This document shows, piece by piece, positions 15,401 through 26,000 of a stretch of 64,000 nucleotides of DNA. Source of the DNA: Nematostella vectensis (Eukaryota > Cnidaria > Anthozoa > Actiniaria > Edwardsiidae). The position numbers and the translations under genes were made by a program. Below the pieces are notes generated by a model. It did no database searches. It was not told the origin of the DNA and saw only the letters and a list, made by a program, of their open reading frames with translations. Each line of letters opens with the position of its first letter. Position 1 is the stretch's first letter. The stretch is from NCBI RefSeq assembly GCF_932526225.1, contig NC_064034.1, positions 3,272,001 through 3,336,000 on the forward strand. The letters are read 5' to 3'.

Positions 15401-18400
15401 GCCTCGTGCCCCCTCATGAGTGATGTTTTCTAGCTACGGCCTTGGCTGGTTTCAGAGCCTCGTAACCCCTCTTGAGTGATGTTTTCTAGCTACGGCCTTG
15501 GCTGGTTTCAGAGCCTCGTAACCTCTCATTAGTGATGTTTTCTAGCTACGGCCTTGGCTGGTTTCAGAGCCTCGTGCCCCCTCATTAGTGATGTTTTCTA
15601 GCTACGGCCTTGGCTGGTTTCAGAGCCTCGTAACCCCTCTTGAGTGATGTTTTCTAGCTACGGCCTTGGCTGGTTTCAGAGCCTCGTGCCCCCTCATGAG
15701 TGATGTTTTCTAGCTACGGCCTTGGCTGGTTTCAGAGCCTCGTGCCCCCTTTTGAGTGATGTTTTCTAGGTACGGCCTTGGCTGGTTTCAGAGCCTCGTA
15801 ACCCCTCTTGAGTGATGTTTTCTAGCTACGGCCTTGGCTGGTTTCAGAGCCTCGTGCCCCCTTTTGAGTGATGTTTTCTAGCTACGGCCTTGGCTGGTTT
15901 CAGAGCCTCGTGCCCCCTCATGAGTGATGTTTTCTAGCTACGGCCTTGGCTGGTTTCAGAGCCTCGTGCCCCCTCATGAGTGATGTTTTCTAGCTACGGC
16001 CTTGGCTGGTTTCAGAGCCTCGTGCCCCCTTTTGAGTGATGTTTTCTAGCTACGGCCTTGGCTGGTTTCAGAGCCTCGTGCCCCCTCTTGAGTGATGTTT
16101 TCTAGCTACGGCCTTGGCTGGTTTCAGAGCCTCGTGCCCCCTCATGAGTGATGTTTTCTAGCTACGGCCTTGGCTGGTTTCAGAGCCTCGTGCCCCCTTT
16201 TGAGTGATGTTTTCTAGCTACGGCCTTGGCTGGTTTCATTGCCTCGTAACCCCTCTTGAGTGATGTTTTCTAGCTACGGCCTTGGCTGGTTTCAGAGTCT
16301 CGTGCCCCCTCATGAGTGATGTTTTCTAGCTACGCCCTTGGCTGGTTTCAGAGTCTCGTGCCCCCTCATGAGTGATGTTTTCTAGCTACGGCCTTGGCTG
16401 GTTTCAGAGCCTCGTGCCCTCTCTTGAGTGATGTTTTCTAGCTACGGCCTTGGCTGGTTTCAGAGCCTCGTAACCCCTCATGAGTGATGTTTTCTAGCTA
16501 CGGCCTTGGCTGGTTTCAGAGCCTCGTGCCCCCTCTTCAGTGATGTTTTCTAGCTACGGCCTTGGCTGGTTTCAGAGCCTCGTGCCCCCTCATTAGTGAT
16601 GTTTTCTAGCTACGGCCTTGGCTGGTTTCAGAGCCTCGTAACCCCTCTTGAGTGATGTTTTCTAGCTACGGCCTTGGCTGGTTTCAGAGCCTCGTAACCC
16701 CTCATGAGTGATGTTTTCTAGCTACGGCCTTGGCTGGTTTCAGAGTCTCGTGCCCCCTCATGAGTGATGTTTTCTAGCTACGGCCTTGGCTGGTTTCAGA
16801 GCCTCGTGCCCCCTCATGAGTGATGTTTTCTAGCTACGGCCTTGGCTGGTTTCAGAGCCTCGTGCCCCCTCATGAGTGATGTTTTCTAGCTACGGCCTTG
16901 GCTGGTTTCAGAGCCTCGTGCCCCCTCATGAGTGATGTTTTCTAGCTACGGCCTTGGCTGGTTTCAGAGCCTCGTAACCCCTCTTCAGTGATGTTTTCTA
17001 GCTACGGCCTTGGCTGGTTTCAGAGCCTCGTGCCCCCTCATGAGTGATGTTTTCTAGCTACGGCCTTGGCTGGTTTCAGAGCCTCGTTCCCCCTCATGAG
17101 TGATGTTTTCTAGCTACGGCCTTGGCTGGTTTCAGAGCCTCGTAACCCTTCATGAGTGATGTTTTCTAGCTACGGCCTTGGCTGGTTTCAGAGCCTCGTA
17201 TGAATGCCCTCGATTTCGAATGCTGAGGTAATAAAGAGCTTTTGCAATGACCACAAGCCTCTCAGGCGCTGAGTTTGGCTTGTCAGGAACTGAGAGACGT
17301 GCGAGACTCTCAGACCATGGTACCATAAATAGGGTCACTAGACCCAGCAAGGCCTGTGCTGCAGGCTCGGGATTATGTAGCCTGCTTTTTCTTCTCTCAT
17401 CCCCTTTCCCCCCGTCCCTCTCCCTTGAGCCGCTACACAGGCTAGGGATTATGGGGGGATTATGCTGCGAAGTAGTTGTGTTTTGATCAGCCGAGTAAGG
17501 CTTGCCAGACTAAAGTACAGTGGAACCTGGATTTTACAAAACTGGATTTTACAATAATCTCGATTTTGCGATGGCGTTCCTTTCTCCCGGCCGAAATACA
17601 GTGAAATGTATAAGAAATTATCTCGATATTGGTTACAACGCTATTCTCGATTTTACGAAACAAATATGTTCTCCCAAGCGTATTTTGACCTCGATACAAT
17701 GATATTACTGATTCTGGATATCAAAAAAAAAAAAAAAAAAAAAGAGACAAAACTCAAGACACCACACACGGACAGTACAGTTAATCGATTTTTTTTACTT
17801 GACAGACCTTGTTTTAACAAGAAAAATGCAGATTAAAAAAAATTAAAAATTAGATTAGATTAAAAATGCAGATAACAGTCTTGCAGAGAGTAACTGTACA
17901 TTTGTACGCAGAATAGAGTCACAATATTATTATTTTTTAAAAGTTGATAATTAATCCGACCTCGCTACAACGATATTTTTAATGTACCGTAAAATCGAGG
18001 TCCTCTATGCAACGACAACTTGATTTTACGATACATTATCTTTCTCCCGAGGCATATCGTAAAATCCAGGTTCCACTTTTTAATCTTATATTCATAACAA
18101 AGATTATTAGTGTTTCTCAAAAATCATAAACGTTTCTTAACTTCTATCTTACTCTCTTAACTTCCCATGTGTTATAGCCGATTCGTATTTGTACAGGCCC
18201 GTACTCAGGTTTTTTTCTTGGGCCTGGGGGGGGGGGGGGGGGGGGTGGGTGCGAAATCCAAAAAAGTGGACCTTATTTTTCCGGGGGGGAAGGGGTGTGT
18301 GTTTGCTTTCTGATAAAAATTTGCCCACCCCCAAAAGAACAAACAAGTGTTTTTCTTATGCGCCATTGCAGTAATCTTAAAAAGTATGACTTATAGAGTT

Positions 18401-20639
18401 ATGACATACCAGAGTGATCTTATTCGCTTATGCTTTATAGTTTTGTCTACAAAAAACATGTCTATTGCGAACCGGAAGCGGACTTTTCGCCGTTGTTGGT
18501 ACGTGCCTGGAGAGGGTAACAATATTTCCGAGAGAGACCTTATTTTTAAACTAACCGTGTTCTTTGTATTTCACCAGATTCCCGTGAGCTGCCAGCCCCC
18601 GACAGCTGATGATATGTTCAAAACCGTTGCCGAGAACCTGAGCGAGAGATTTACTTTCACTCGTACACCACGGTGGCTACCCCAGCGTGACTTGGCGCAA
18701 CAGGAACAAACACCCGAGGGTGACCCGGGACAACAGAACAGAACGTCGCAGCAACGCCCCCAGTCAGTCAACCAGGTATATCACCGACAAGGTAACAACG
18801 TTAAAGCGACAAGGAGGGAGAATGACTGGGATGAAATCGAACTCCTCCAGAAGACACAAGAAAAGCGACTAGAAACAGGCCTTGGAGGTAAGCGTGGTGA
18901 AAATCATCGTCCCGACGTCGCTCTCTTATTCGAAGTAATTAGAGTAATGCTTTAACTCGAGCAAGAAAAAGGCTAATTTTCCTCCGTTTGTTACTCTAGG
19001 TAGTTGGTCCTAAAAACTAGTCTGTATCGCGCTTTTCTCTAGAATGATTGAAAATGATGGGTTTACTTTTACAGGAACTAGATTTCATACTATTTGAACT
19101 TTATTCCAGACGATCTCACGTGGGATGATTCCCCCTCCTTTGAGGATGACCATTTGCCTTCGTTAAACGACTATGGAATGTCATCATCGGCTCTCTCAAA
19201 ACCTAAGACAGTGGCAGCAACTGCCTCTGATTGTCAGATGTCGCCATACTTCGAATTCAGTCTCCAGGATCGAACCAAGTCATCTTATTTTTCGAGCCCC
19301 GTTCAAACCACACCCGATCCAGGGAGAAGCGACATGAGGTTCTCAGGGCTATGTACGCCCAGAGATTCCCATAGAGAGCCAAACATAAGGGGGCCCGCAC
19401 CCGAACCAGGACAGGCCAACAGAATACAGAATTCAGTGAGTTCCTCTCGTATGTTCCAGAAAGGAAACCTCAGCAGACCCATGAGGGTCCCTCCTCCCCC
19501 ACCCACTCCTGGTTGGAACGACTTTGCGATCGATTCTCCACCCAGTGGTATAAAGCATAGGATCACAGTGGACGACAAATATGTCTTGCCTGACCCAACT
19601 CGGAGAGGCCCTAGTGAAACAAGAACAACTAAGCGCGAAACGAGTCATGAAGCAATCGTTGAGGAAAAACAAGTATCCGAGCCGATATTGGTGCTAGATG
19701 ATGACACAGTTAGTAGATGCGATGAGACTTTAAGGTAAGACCAATCTGTTGTAACTGTTTTCATGGTTTTTGGTCTATAAGTAGCTACACATCGCCCGTA
19801 TAATATCTGTCCTCTTAAATCAAACAATATTTATTTCACCCTAGGGCACGGTCATTCTTCTCTTCAAAAGACAACAAGAGGTAATTCTCTAGTCTGGACA
19901 TATATGTCACTCTGCCAAGAGCTTTGTTAATTTTTACTCCTATACCATATCAGAACTGCGCACCCCTTCTGCGCATAGTGGCGCGCGTTGTACAAGAAAG
20001 CACAGCAAAAGGCGCGCGTTTTTTACTTAAAATCGCTTTGACAGAAAAACGAAGTCGGTTACCCCCATTTTTTATTTGCTCAAATAGTTAAATATATACG
20101 GAAAAATGATATACTGAAAGAAGAAAAAAAGTTGGGTTGTAGAAGTTTTATTATTTCTCTTAAAAGCCGTAAAATTACTTCAAAATGGCTCTTTTTATGA
20201 ATAGTGGCGAAAACAATGTCTTTTAGTGCGATCTCTTAAAATGTGATTTGTTTTGAACATTAGCTGCTACGGGTTATTGTTTAGGAGATCGGATTTTGGC
20301 AGCTCGACAAACAGAACTTAGTTTTTAAAGACTATAGGCACTCTTTTTGAAAACTAAGAGTTGGGATTTTTCCTTGCGCGATTAGTAAAAACGCGTCAAC
20401 TCTACGCCCCTCTGTTGTGAAAACGAGGTCGGTACCCCCATTTTTTTATTACATTTTTTGAAAGCCCTTAACTTCAATATGCCAAGTTTAAAAAAATTCT
20501 GGGTTGTAGAACTATTTCGAGGGAATTACCTTAAGTGTATGTTATCACCCAGTTTATTAAGTGTATGTTATCACTCAGGTCAGAACAAGACTACGAAGAT
20601 TATGATGCATTCAGCGAGATCTTCCAAGGGATGCTCTGA
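405..20639 (+). CDS. HFM1: HFM1/MER3 ATP-dependent meiotic DNA helicase, 40 coding exons
   Basis: Superfamily 2 Ski2-like DNA helicase needed for meiotic crossover formation. Exons: 405-529, 816-1195, 1502-1621, 2624-2694, 3282-3414, 3720-3871, 4162-4242, 4394-4555, 4873-4919, 5025-5178, 5280-5368, 5437-5480, 5717-5818, 5884-5909, 6039-6158, 6842-6889, 6958-7004, 7619-7752, 8118-8165, 8952-9032, 9248-9339, 9439-9545, 9803-9850, 9919-9982, 10052-10085, 10431-10512, 10589-10635, 10712-10797, 10876-10908, 11226-11276, 11602-11762, 12083-12186, 12433-12525, 13026-13084, 13153-13204, 13280-13374, 18578-18887, 19110-19734, 19845-19880, 20579-20639. They sum to 4404 nt (1467 aa; human HFM1, from memory, is about 1435). 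Seen: Walker A APTGSGKT (~244-251), DEVH split across an intron (~353-356), ISATIPN (~399), motif [12 protein letters not shown] (~593-602), a Sec63-like region, a Cys/His motif CGHECC (~1059), and an acidic C-terminus ending FSEIFQGML. Similarity to human HFM1 is strong throughout the helicase and Sec63 parts. Some donors are weak (GTTGGT after 1621, GTTAAA after 5368). Start chosen as the first ATG giving a phase-compatible exon. The last two exons have a second copy downstream. Confidence 0.95.
6294..6354. repeat. Perfect 26-bp inverted repeat in HFM1 intron 15
   Basis: Two perfectly complementary 26-bp arms (6294-6319 and 6329-6354) are separated by a 9-base spacer. They would form a strong hairpin in RNA or cruciform DNA. 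No target-site duplication or longer element is evident around it. It may be the remnant of a small foldback transposon. Confidence 0.85.
7910..8145 (+). repeat. ~76-bp tandem repeat overlapping the acceptor of HFM1 exon 19
   Basis: Three upstream copies of a roughly 76-bp unit run directly into exon 19 (8118-8165). Each copy contains a version of the exon's acceptor (TAAG followed by GTATACCTAGG or similar) and of its first ~20 bases (GGATTGAAGAAGGGTGC in the repeats, GGATTGAAGAAAGAAGC in the exon). The true exon is identified by phase and by the human-like GIPEGL...LQ peptide. The repeats therefore derive from, or share descent with, the splice junction itself. Confidence 0.8.
13507..17200. 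repeat. 56-bp minisatellite array, ~66 units, in HFM1 intron 36
   Basis: Head-to-tail array with a 56-bp period. Most of the unit is nearly invariant, including CTAGCTACGGCCTTGGCTGG. A short variable block follows the GCCTCGT motif (GCCCCCTCATGAG, AACCCCTCTTGAG, GCCCCCTCTTCAG and others). A nine-unit block recurs exactly 504 bp later (GTGGCCCC variant at 14174 and 14678, followed by the same variant order), so a higher-order repeat is forming. There is no coding potential. Units contain a pyrimidine-rich stretch ending TTTCAG that resembles a 3' splice site. Confidence 0.97.
17518..18078. mobile_element. Tigger/pogo-like non-autonomous DNA transposon (MITE)
   Basis: The left end reads CAGTGGAACCTGGATTTTAC directly after a TA dinucleotide. 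The right end carries the inverse, GTAAAATCCAGGTTCCACT. Terminal inverted repeats beginning CAGTGGAACC with TA target sites are typical of the pogo/Tigger branch of Tc1/mariner elements. The interior has sub-terminal repeats of the GATTTTAC motif and a long A run (about 17723-17742) but no transposase frame. The last base of the right terminus appears mutated, so the exact right edge is uncertain by a few bases. Confidence 0.8.
18226..18246. repeat. Poly-G tract in HFM1 intron 36
   Basis: A homopolymeric run of about twenty G lies in the intron just after the Tigger-like MITE. Such runs are prone to length error in sequencing and can form G-quadruplexes. The two overlapping open frames across it are low-complexity artefacts. 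Confidence 0.85.
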
Positions 20640-20946
20640 CGACGATTGTTTTATTTATATTATTTCACACCTTATCGTTAATATCACATTTTTATTCGCT
20701 ATTTATATGCAATAGGGGAGACCCTATTTAGCTATAAAAAATCATAGCTGTTATTTTTTCTGTACAAGTCTGTGATGACTAATAACGTTGGGTAAATCAG
20801 TTCACAATTTTGTTTTGATAGCGAATGATTTTTATCCTTCACCACGAGTAATTAGAATGTATTTCACGAGTTAATATAAAAACATTCTTGAATAGTTTTA
20901 TCGAATTCAGGATTGTAACAACTTGGTAAAAACCACCTTACTGGTT
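19828..20946 (+). repeat. Tandem duplication at HFM1 3' end, unit 1 (1119 bp)
   Basis: First copy of a 1119-bp direct tandem duplication. It includes the acceptor and the whole of HFM1 exon 39 (19845-19880), the last intron, terminal exon 40 with its stop (20579-20639), and 307 bp of downstream sequence. It is nearly identical to the following unit. Confidence 0.97.
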
Positions 20947-22066
20947 TATTTATTTCACCCTAGGGCACGGTCATTCTTCTCTTCAAAAGACAACAAGAGG
21001 TAATTCTCTAGTCTGGACATATATGTCACTCTGCCAAGAGCTTTGTTAATTTTTACTCCTATACCATATCAGAACTGCGCACCCCTTCTGCGCATAGTGG
21101 CGCGCGTTGTACAAGAAAGCACAGCAAAAGGCGCGCGTTTTTTACTTAAAATCGCTTTGACAGAAAAACGAAGTCGGTTACCCCCATTTTTTATTTGCTC
21201 AAATAGTTAAATATATACGGAAAAATGATATACTGAAAGAAGAAAAAAAGTTGGGTTGTAGAAGTTTTATTATTTCTCTTAAAAGCCGTAAAATTACTTC
21301 AAAATGGCTCTTTTTATGAATAGTGGCGAAAACAATGTCTTTTAGTGCGATCTCTTAAAATGTGATTTGTTTTGAACATTAGCTGCTACGGGTTATTGTT
21401 TAGGAGATCGGATTTTGGCAGCTCGACAAACAGAACTTAGTTTTTAAAGACTATAGGCACTCTTTTTGAAAACTAAGAGTTGGGATTTTTCCTTGCGCGA
21501 TTAGTAAAAACGCGTCAACTCTACGCCCCTCTGTTGTGAAAACGAGGTCGGTACCCCCATTTTTTTATTACATTTTTTGAAAGCCCTTAACTTCAATATG
21601 CCAAGTTTAAAAAAATTCTGGGTTGTAGAACTATTTCGAGGGAATTACCTTAAGTGTATGTTATCACCCAGTTTATTAAGTGTATGTTATCACTCAGGTC
21701 AGAACAAGACTACGAAGATTATGATGCATTCAGCGAGATCTTCCAAGGGATGCTCTGACGACGATTGTTTTATTTATATTATTTCACACCTTATCGTTAA
21801 TATCACATTTTTATTCGCTATTTATATGCAATAGGGGAGACCCTATTTAGCTATAAAAAAATCATAGCTGTTATTTTTTCTGTACAAGTCTGTGATGACT
21901 AATAACGTTGGGTAAATCAGTTCACAATTTTGTTTTGATAGCGAATGATTTTTATCCTTCACCACGAGTAATTAGAATGTATTTCACGAGTTAATATAAA
22001 AACATTCTTGAATAGTTTTATCGAATTCAGGATTGTAACAACTTGGTAAAAACCACCTTACTGGTT
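20947..22066 (+). repeat. Tandem duplication at HFM1 3' end, unit 2 (1120 bp)
   Basis: Second copy, immediately adjoining unit 1. The only difference I noticed is one extra A in an A run near 21855. Such near-identity means a very recent duplication, active homogenisation or an assembly artefact. Confidence 0.97.
20964..21758 (+). pseudogene. Duplicate copy of HFM1 exons 39 and 40
   Basis: Exon 39 copy at 20964-20999 and exon 40 copy at 21698-21758, with acceptor, donor and stop all intact. Since the proximal exon 40 already ends the frame, this copy would be used only if splicing skips from exon 38 or the first exon 39 to it. Exon 39 enters and leaves in the same phase (2), so joining both copies of exon 39 and then the distal exon 40 would keep the frame and add one repeat of a 12-residue segment. 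Otherwise the same peptide is encoded. Whether it is used is unknown, so 'redundant exon copy' is more exact than pseudogene. Confidence 0.8.
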
Positions 22067-23017
22067 TTTGAAGATGTATTCTATGGTAACAGCGACTGGG
22101 AGTGTTAAACATGTTTTAGGTTTGGCAGATAAGACAGGGGCGTAGCCCAGGGAGCCCGCCCCCCCTATTTGGTCCAATAAAAAATCATTTGCCCCCCCCC
22201 CCCAAGAAAAAATCCTGCCTACAAGCCTTTATAAGCAAAAACTATGTATTAACATTCCACGCTTATCAACTATAGGGAAAAATGGTATAACGAAAACTAT
22301 AAAAGTTTACCGCAACCAAAGGTCCCGAGGCATTCACAAATCACTCTGCCAAACAAAACACTGAGCCACATCATGTAGGAAGTCACAATTAAATATACAA
22401 TATACAACACAGGCAACCACACTAGCTGTATCGCAGATACGGATACACAGCCCCGTTCTACTATTCCCATTTGTGTATATTTCCTTTTTTCTAATACCTA
22501 AATATTTTTGACATCTTACGCGCAATTTTCGCGATTGCCAAATTTTGACGGTTAATAAATATATTTTTGTAACTATTATTTAGTATAAGCTAAATAGTTT
22601 ATAGCGGTTTTGAGTATTCTGTTAGCAGGGAGGTACTAGTATGGAAATCATTGAACTGTTTTCATTGGCTAACACATTAAATGCGTTAAGCATTCAGAAG
22701 ATATAAAACATGTTCCGTTACAATTCAGATGTTTTAGTACTTTTTTTTTCTTAATCCGTAATCGAAATTCTTACCCCACTTGGCTTGGCTTACCCCACGA
22801 CTCCATGCTGCGCAGAATACTCCAACTTGCAGTAAACCTTAACAACCTTAAATATGATTGTCACTACATAGCATTAATTTAGCTTGTTTACAACCATTTA
22901 AATTCTTTGCATTTTTGGTCACCATAAAAATACGTGAGAAAAAATTCCTTGGGTATGTGATAAGACACTATTTCAAGAAACTTCCATAAAACATTTTCTA
23001 CCACTAGTATTTCACTG
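22067..23017. other. Intergenic region between convergent HFM1 and TBC1D30
   Basis: About 950 bp of AT-rich sequence between the 3' ends of two convergent genes. A poly-C tract lies near 22190-22202. An AATAAA occurs at 22554-22559 on the plus strand, a weak candidate polyadenylation signal for a long HFM1 3' end. I see no coding exon or RNA gene. Confidence 0.5.
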
Positions 23018-26000
23018 CTAGCTCTTCGAGTCTTCCGTCCAGAAGTTACCATTTGAGCGTAAGTCCTTCTTTCCGTGAAAAGCCTCCATTCTCTTGGCGC
23101 CCTTGTTCGACATACCATATAACATCCTACTCCTGTTTGCAGTCTTGTTTCTTTGTGGGAATGGTCTGAAATTAGTAGGGTACTTGCAGCGCTGGTCCTC
23201 CTGCATTAGCCATGACTTGGGCATGGGGTCAGATGCAGCTGGAGTCCTGCTAGCTTTAGTAATAGTACTGCCGCCACCGTGAGACACATAGTTAGCCTTA
23301 GAGTTTAGTATAGCCGGACTATTCTGGTCCAGCACCTCTACAGCAGAAGAAGAGCCTCTTAAAGTAGACTCGTTAACAGTGTCGACGATAGTCACCCGCG
23401 GTTTTTGACCCGACGGGTGGAGCGATACCGATTGATGTCCCGCGCTAACACCCTTCCGTTTAGAACCTTCTAGTTTGCAAACCTCGCCGTTAAGATCCAT
23501 ATGCTCAAGTTTTGGTCGAGTCCCAACAGCAGCAGGCACGGAGGCTGAACGAGCCTTCAGCTTAGCCGCGAATCGTTCCTTTTCGTCTTCCTTTTTCTCG
23601 TTGCCTTTAAAGAGTGCGTTGAGGTGAGCCATGCTCTCGCGCGTGTACGCGTTCTGTTTGGCCTTTGCCTCGTCCGTGTTCTCCACCGATTCTTCCTGAC
23701 CACGGGTACCAGTTGCCTTCTTTTTAGACGCAGATACAAACAGGTGATTGATGGCGGCCGTGGAGTTCTTGCTAGTCTTGTCCGCATCTTTTATATTTTG
23801 GACGGATGCTTCCGAGAATACTACAACAGCTTGTTGTTGCATCTGGCGCATTCGGCTGTATTGCTTCTGGAGGTAGCTCATTTCTTTATTTACTTGATCC
23901 GACGGCTCGTGCCTTGGGGATGTCTTACCACTGTACGACAGTGGACTGTAAGTATCGGTGGCAAACACGCCAGGGCTCGCCTCGGCAATATCACTGGAAC
24001 GTCTACTGGGCGTTTCCCCGTCTGAGCTGCTCTTTGCTGGCGAGGGTGGGGAAAATTCGGAGAAGGGCAGCAAGACACCCAAGCATCCCACGTTATCTAG
24101 GTCGGCATCATCCTCTTCTTCGTCACTCGATGCGTGGCCAAGAGAGCGAGGAGCTTTCTCCTGACTGTCGCTGAACGGATGGATGTTGTACGTATACTGC
24201 TCTCTCAGAGCAGCAAGACCCGGCAGAGGGAAGGGCGCAAGAGAGTACACTGCCTGTGAAGACAAATCCAATAAGTTATCCACCTTAAGAGAGTAGAAGC
24301 TTATTGCCTGAAAATGCCTGCCTATGTCGATTTGAGCTAACTCCATGTTGAAAGTTTGGAAGAATCCATTAAGGCTTCAGAAATAATAACTCGAGGTAGA
24401 CAATGCTTTTTGATACTCGTTGATAGTGACGAGTCACGAGTCAGTACAATTGAAACGGTTGGTACCTGCATGATTGATCGGCAGTCAATGAGATTACCCA
24501 CGGCGATCTCTTGTATCAACAAACCCATCTTGCCGTAAAACTCATCCGAGGTCTCCACATCTTCAAGACGCCTGAAGCATGATAAATGAGATTTGTTAGG
24601 AAAGTGACGTTACGCGTTAACAGTACCTCTTCTTTTCCTTAAGACACGAAATGCATTCTACTCCTAAGTTACATGACATCCAAAACTAGACGTCATACCA
24701 ATGAGTATATAACACCATGTTTTTAAACCCGCAATGCACCAATGCTTACTGAAATACCTTCCTGATATGATCTAATGCAAAGAATATGGAAGACATGATG
24801 TATGAAACACGGTGGTTCAAAGTTCATTGAAATAAAATGAGCTTAATGGTTGCACGCTAAGTGGTGAATGGGGAGGAAAACTTCTGCTCCACCTTTCCTC
24901 CCCCACCCCTCGCGCTTGTTCCTCAGGCGTATACTACTAATAAAAAGGATAATACTCACTTGCCAAGCTTGGCCCAGATAGCGAGCGCGACTCTGAGCAA
25001 CACCTCAGACCCCTCGAGCAGCACCGAGTCCCAAACGCGTAGGACGATCTCCTGCGGCAAGCACGTGGCGAAGAGCGTCAGAAACCATTGCATCGTGAAC
25101 ACATTGATGAGCGGTGGCTCATACACTGACGTGCCGCCGTGATGCGCGGTGGCCTGGGCCTGGAGGTTTTCTAGGTGCCGAGAGAGCCTGGGAAGCTTGA
25201 GACGCATCAGGTCTCGGCACACAGCCATGTCAACCGACAGTGCCCGAAGGTTGTTCGAGAAGTAGTTGGTGGGCAGCACGTGATCGATGACATAGATCAT
25301 GACCTGAGGGAATTTACCTGTGGTTAGGGACTACCAATTTAGGGGTGAAAAGGAGCACATTGTCCACAGATATGTGTTTTTGCTGGTATTTTTTTGTTGC
25401 TTTTTTCATCTATTGTCTATTTTTGTTCGAATTCAGTCCCATGGTGTACACGCAAATAAATAAGCTTTTTTATCTGCGACGGTGAATCAGGCAGGCGCGA
25501 ATTATTGACACAATCATATGGGCCACAAGAATACATAGATAGAGATCTAAACTGTTAATTGTTGTGGAGGTAGGAAAGCGAAAAGCGTTATCCAGGCTCC
25601 GCTTGAACGCCCACGTATTCTTATTGAGATGTGAGTTGTGCGCGCGGACTTTGATAGGAAGGATTTAGGTGGGTTGGGGGGAGGGGGATTTACCTTGAGT
25701 GCGTCCTCTTCGCTTCTGTCCATGACTTGTAGAATAAGCGCCGCGATCACATTGAAGCCTTGGCAGTAACCTACAGACTTGTTCCAGCGTGCATAGGCCA
25801 GTAAGACACGCTTGAGAGCGGCGCGCTCCTCAGGGGTATCATTACCACAGAACCACGCGCAACCAGTACGATGGAGGTCCTACGATACAGAGCAACAGAA
25901 TCATAAGTAAACATAAGGACGTAATGTACATAGAACCTTGCGCAACTAATACGATGGAGGTCCTACGACACAGAGCGCCAGGATCATCAGTAAACACAAG

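Noticed and set aside
13507-17200. CRISPR-like array (short conserved repeats with variable parts)
   Set aside because: The units are contiguous 56-bp tandem repeats without unique spacers, inside a eukaryotic intron. The variable part is a handful of recurrent variants.
18189-18374. Open frames across the poly-G tract
   Set aside because: Homopolymer-driven low-complexity translation inside HFM1 intron 36.
20458-20715. 85-codon open frame, also present identically at 21577-21834
   Set aside because: It is in the wrong frame over HFM1 exon 40. Identity of the two frames simply reflects the 1119-bp duplication.
23094-24174. Several plus-strand open frames (23094-23282, 23624-24025, 23806-24174)
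   Set aside because: They are antisense shadows of the large last exon of TBC1D30, whose frame is supported by homology.
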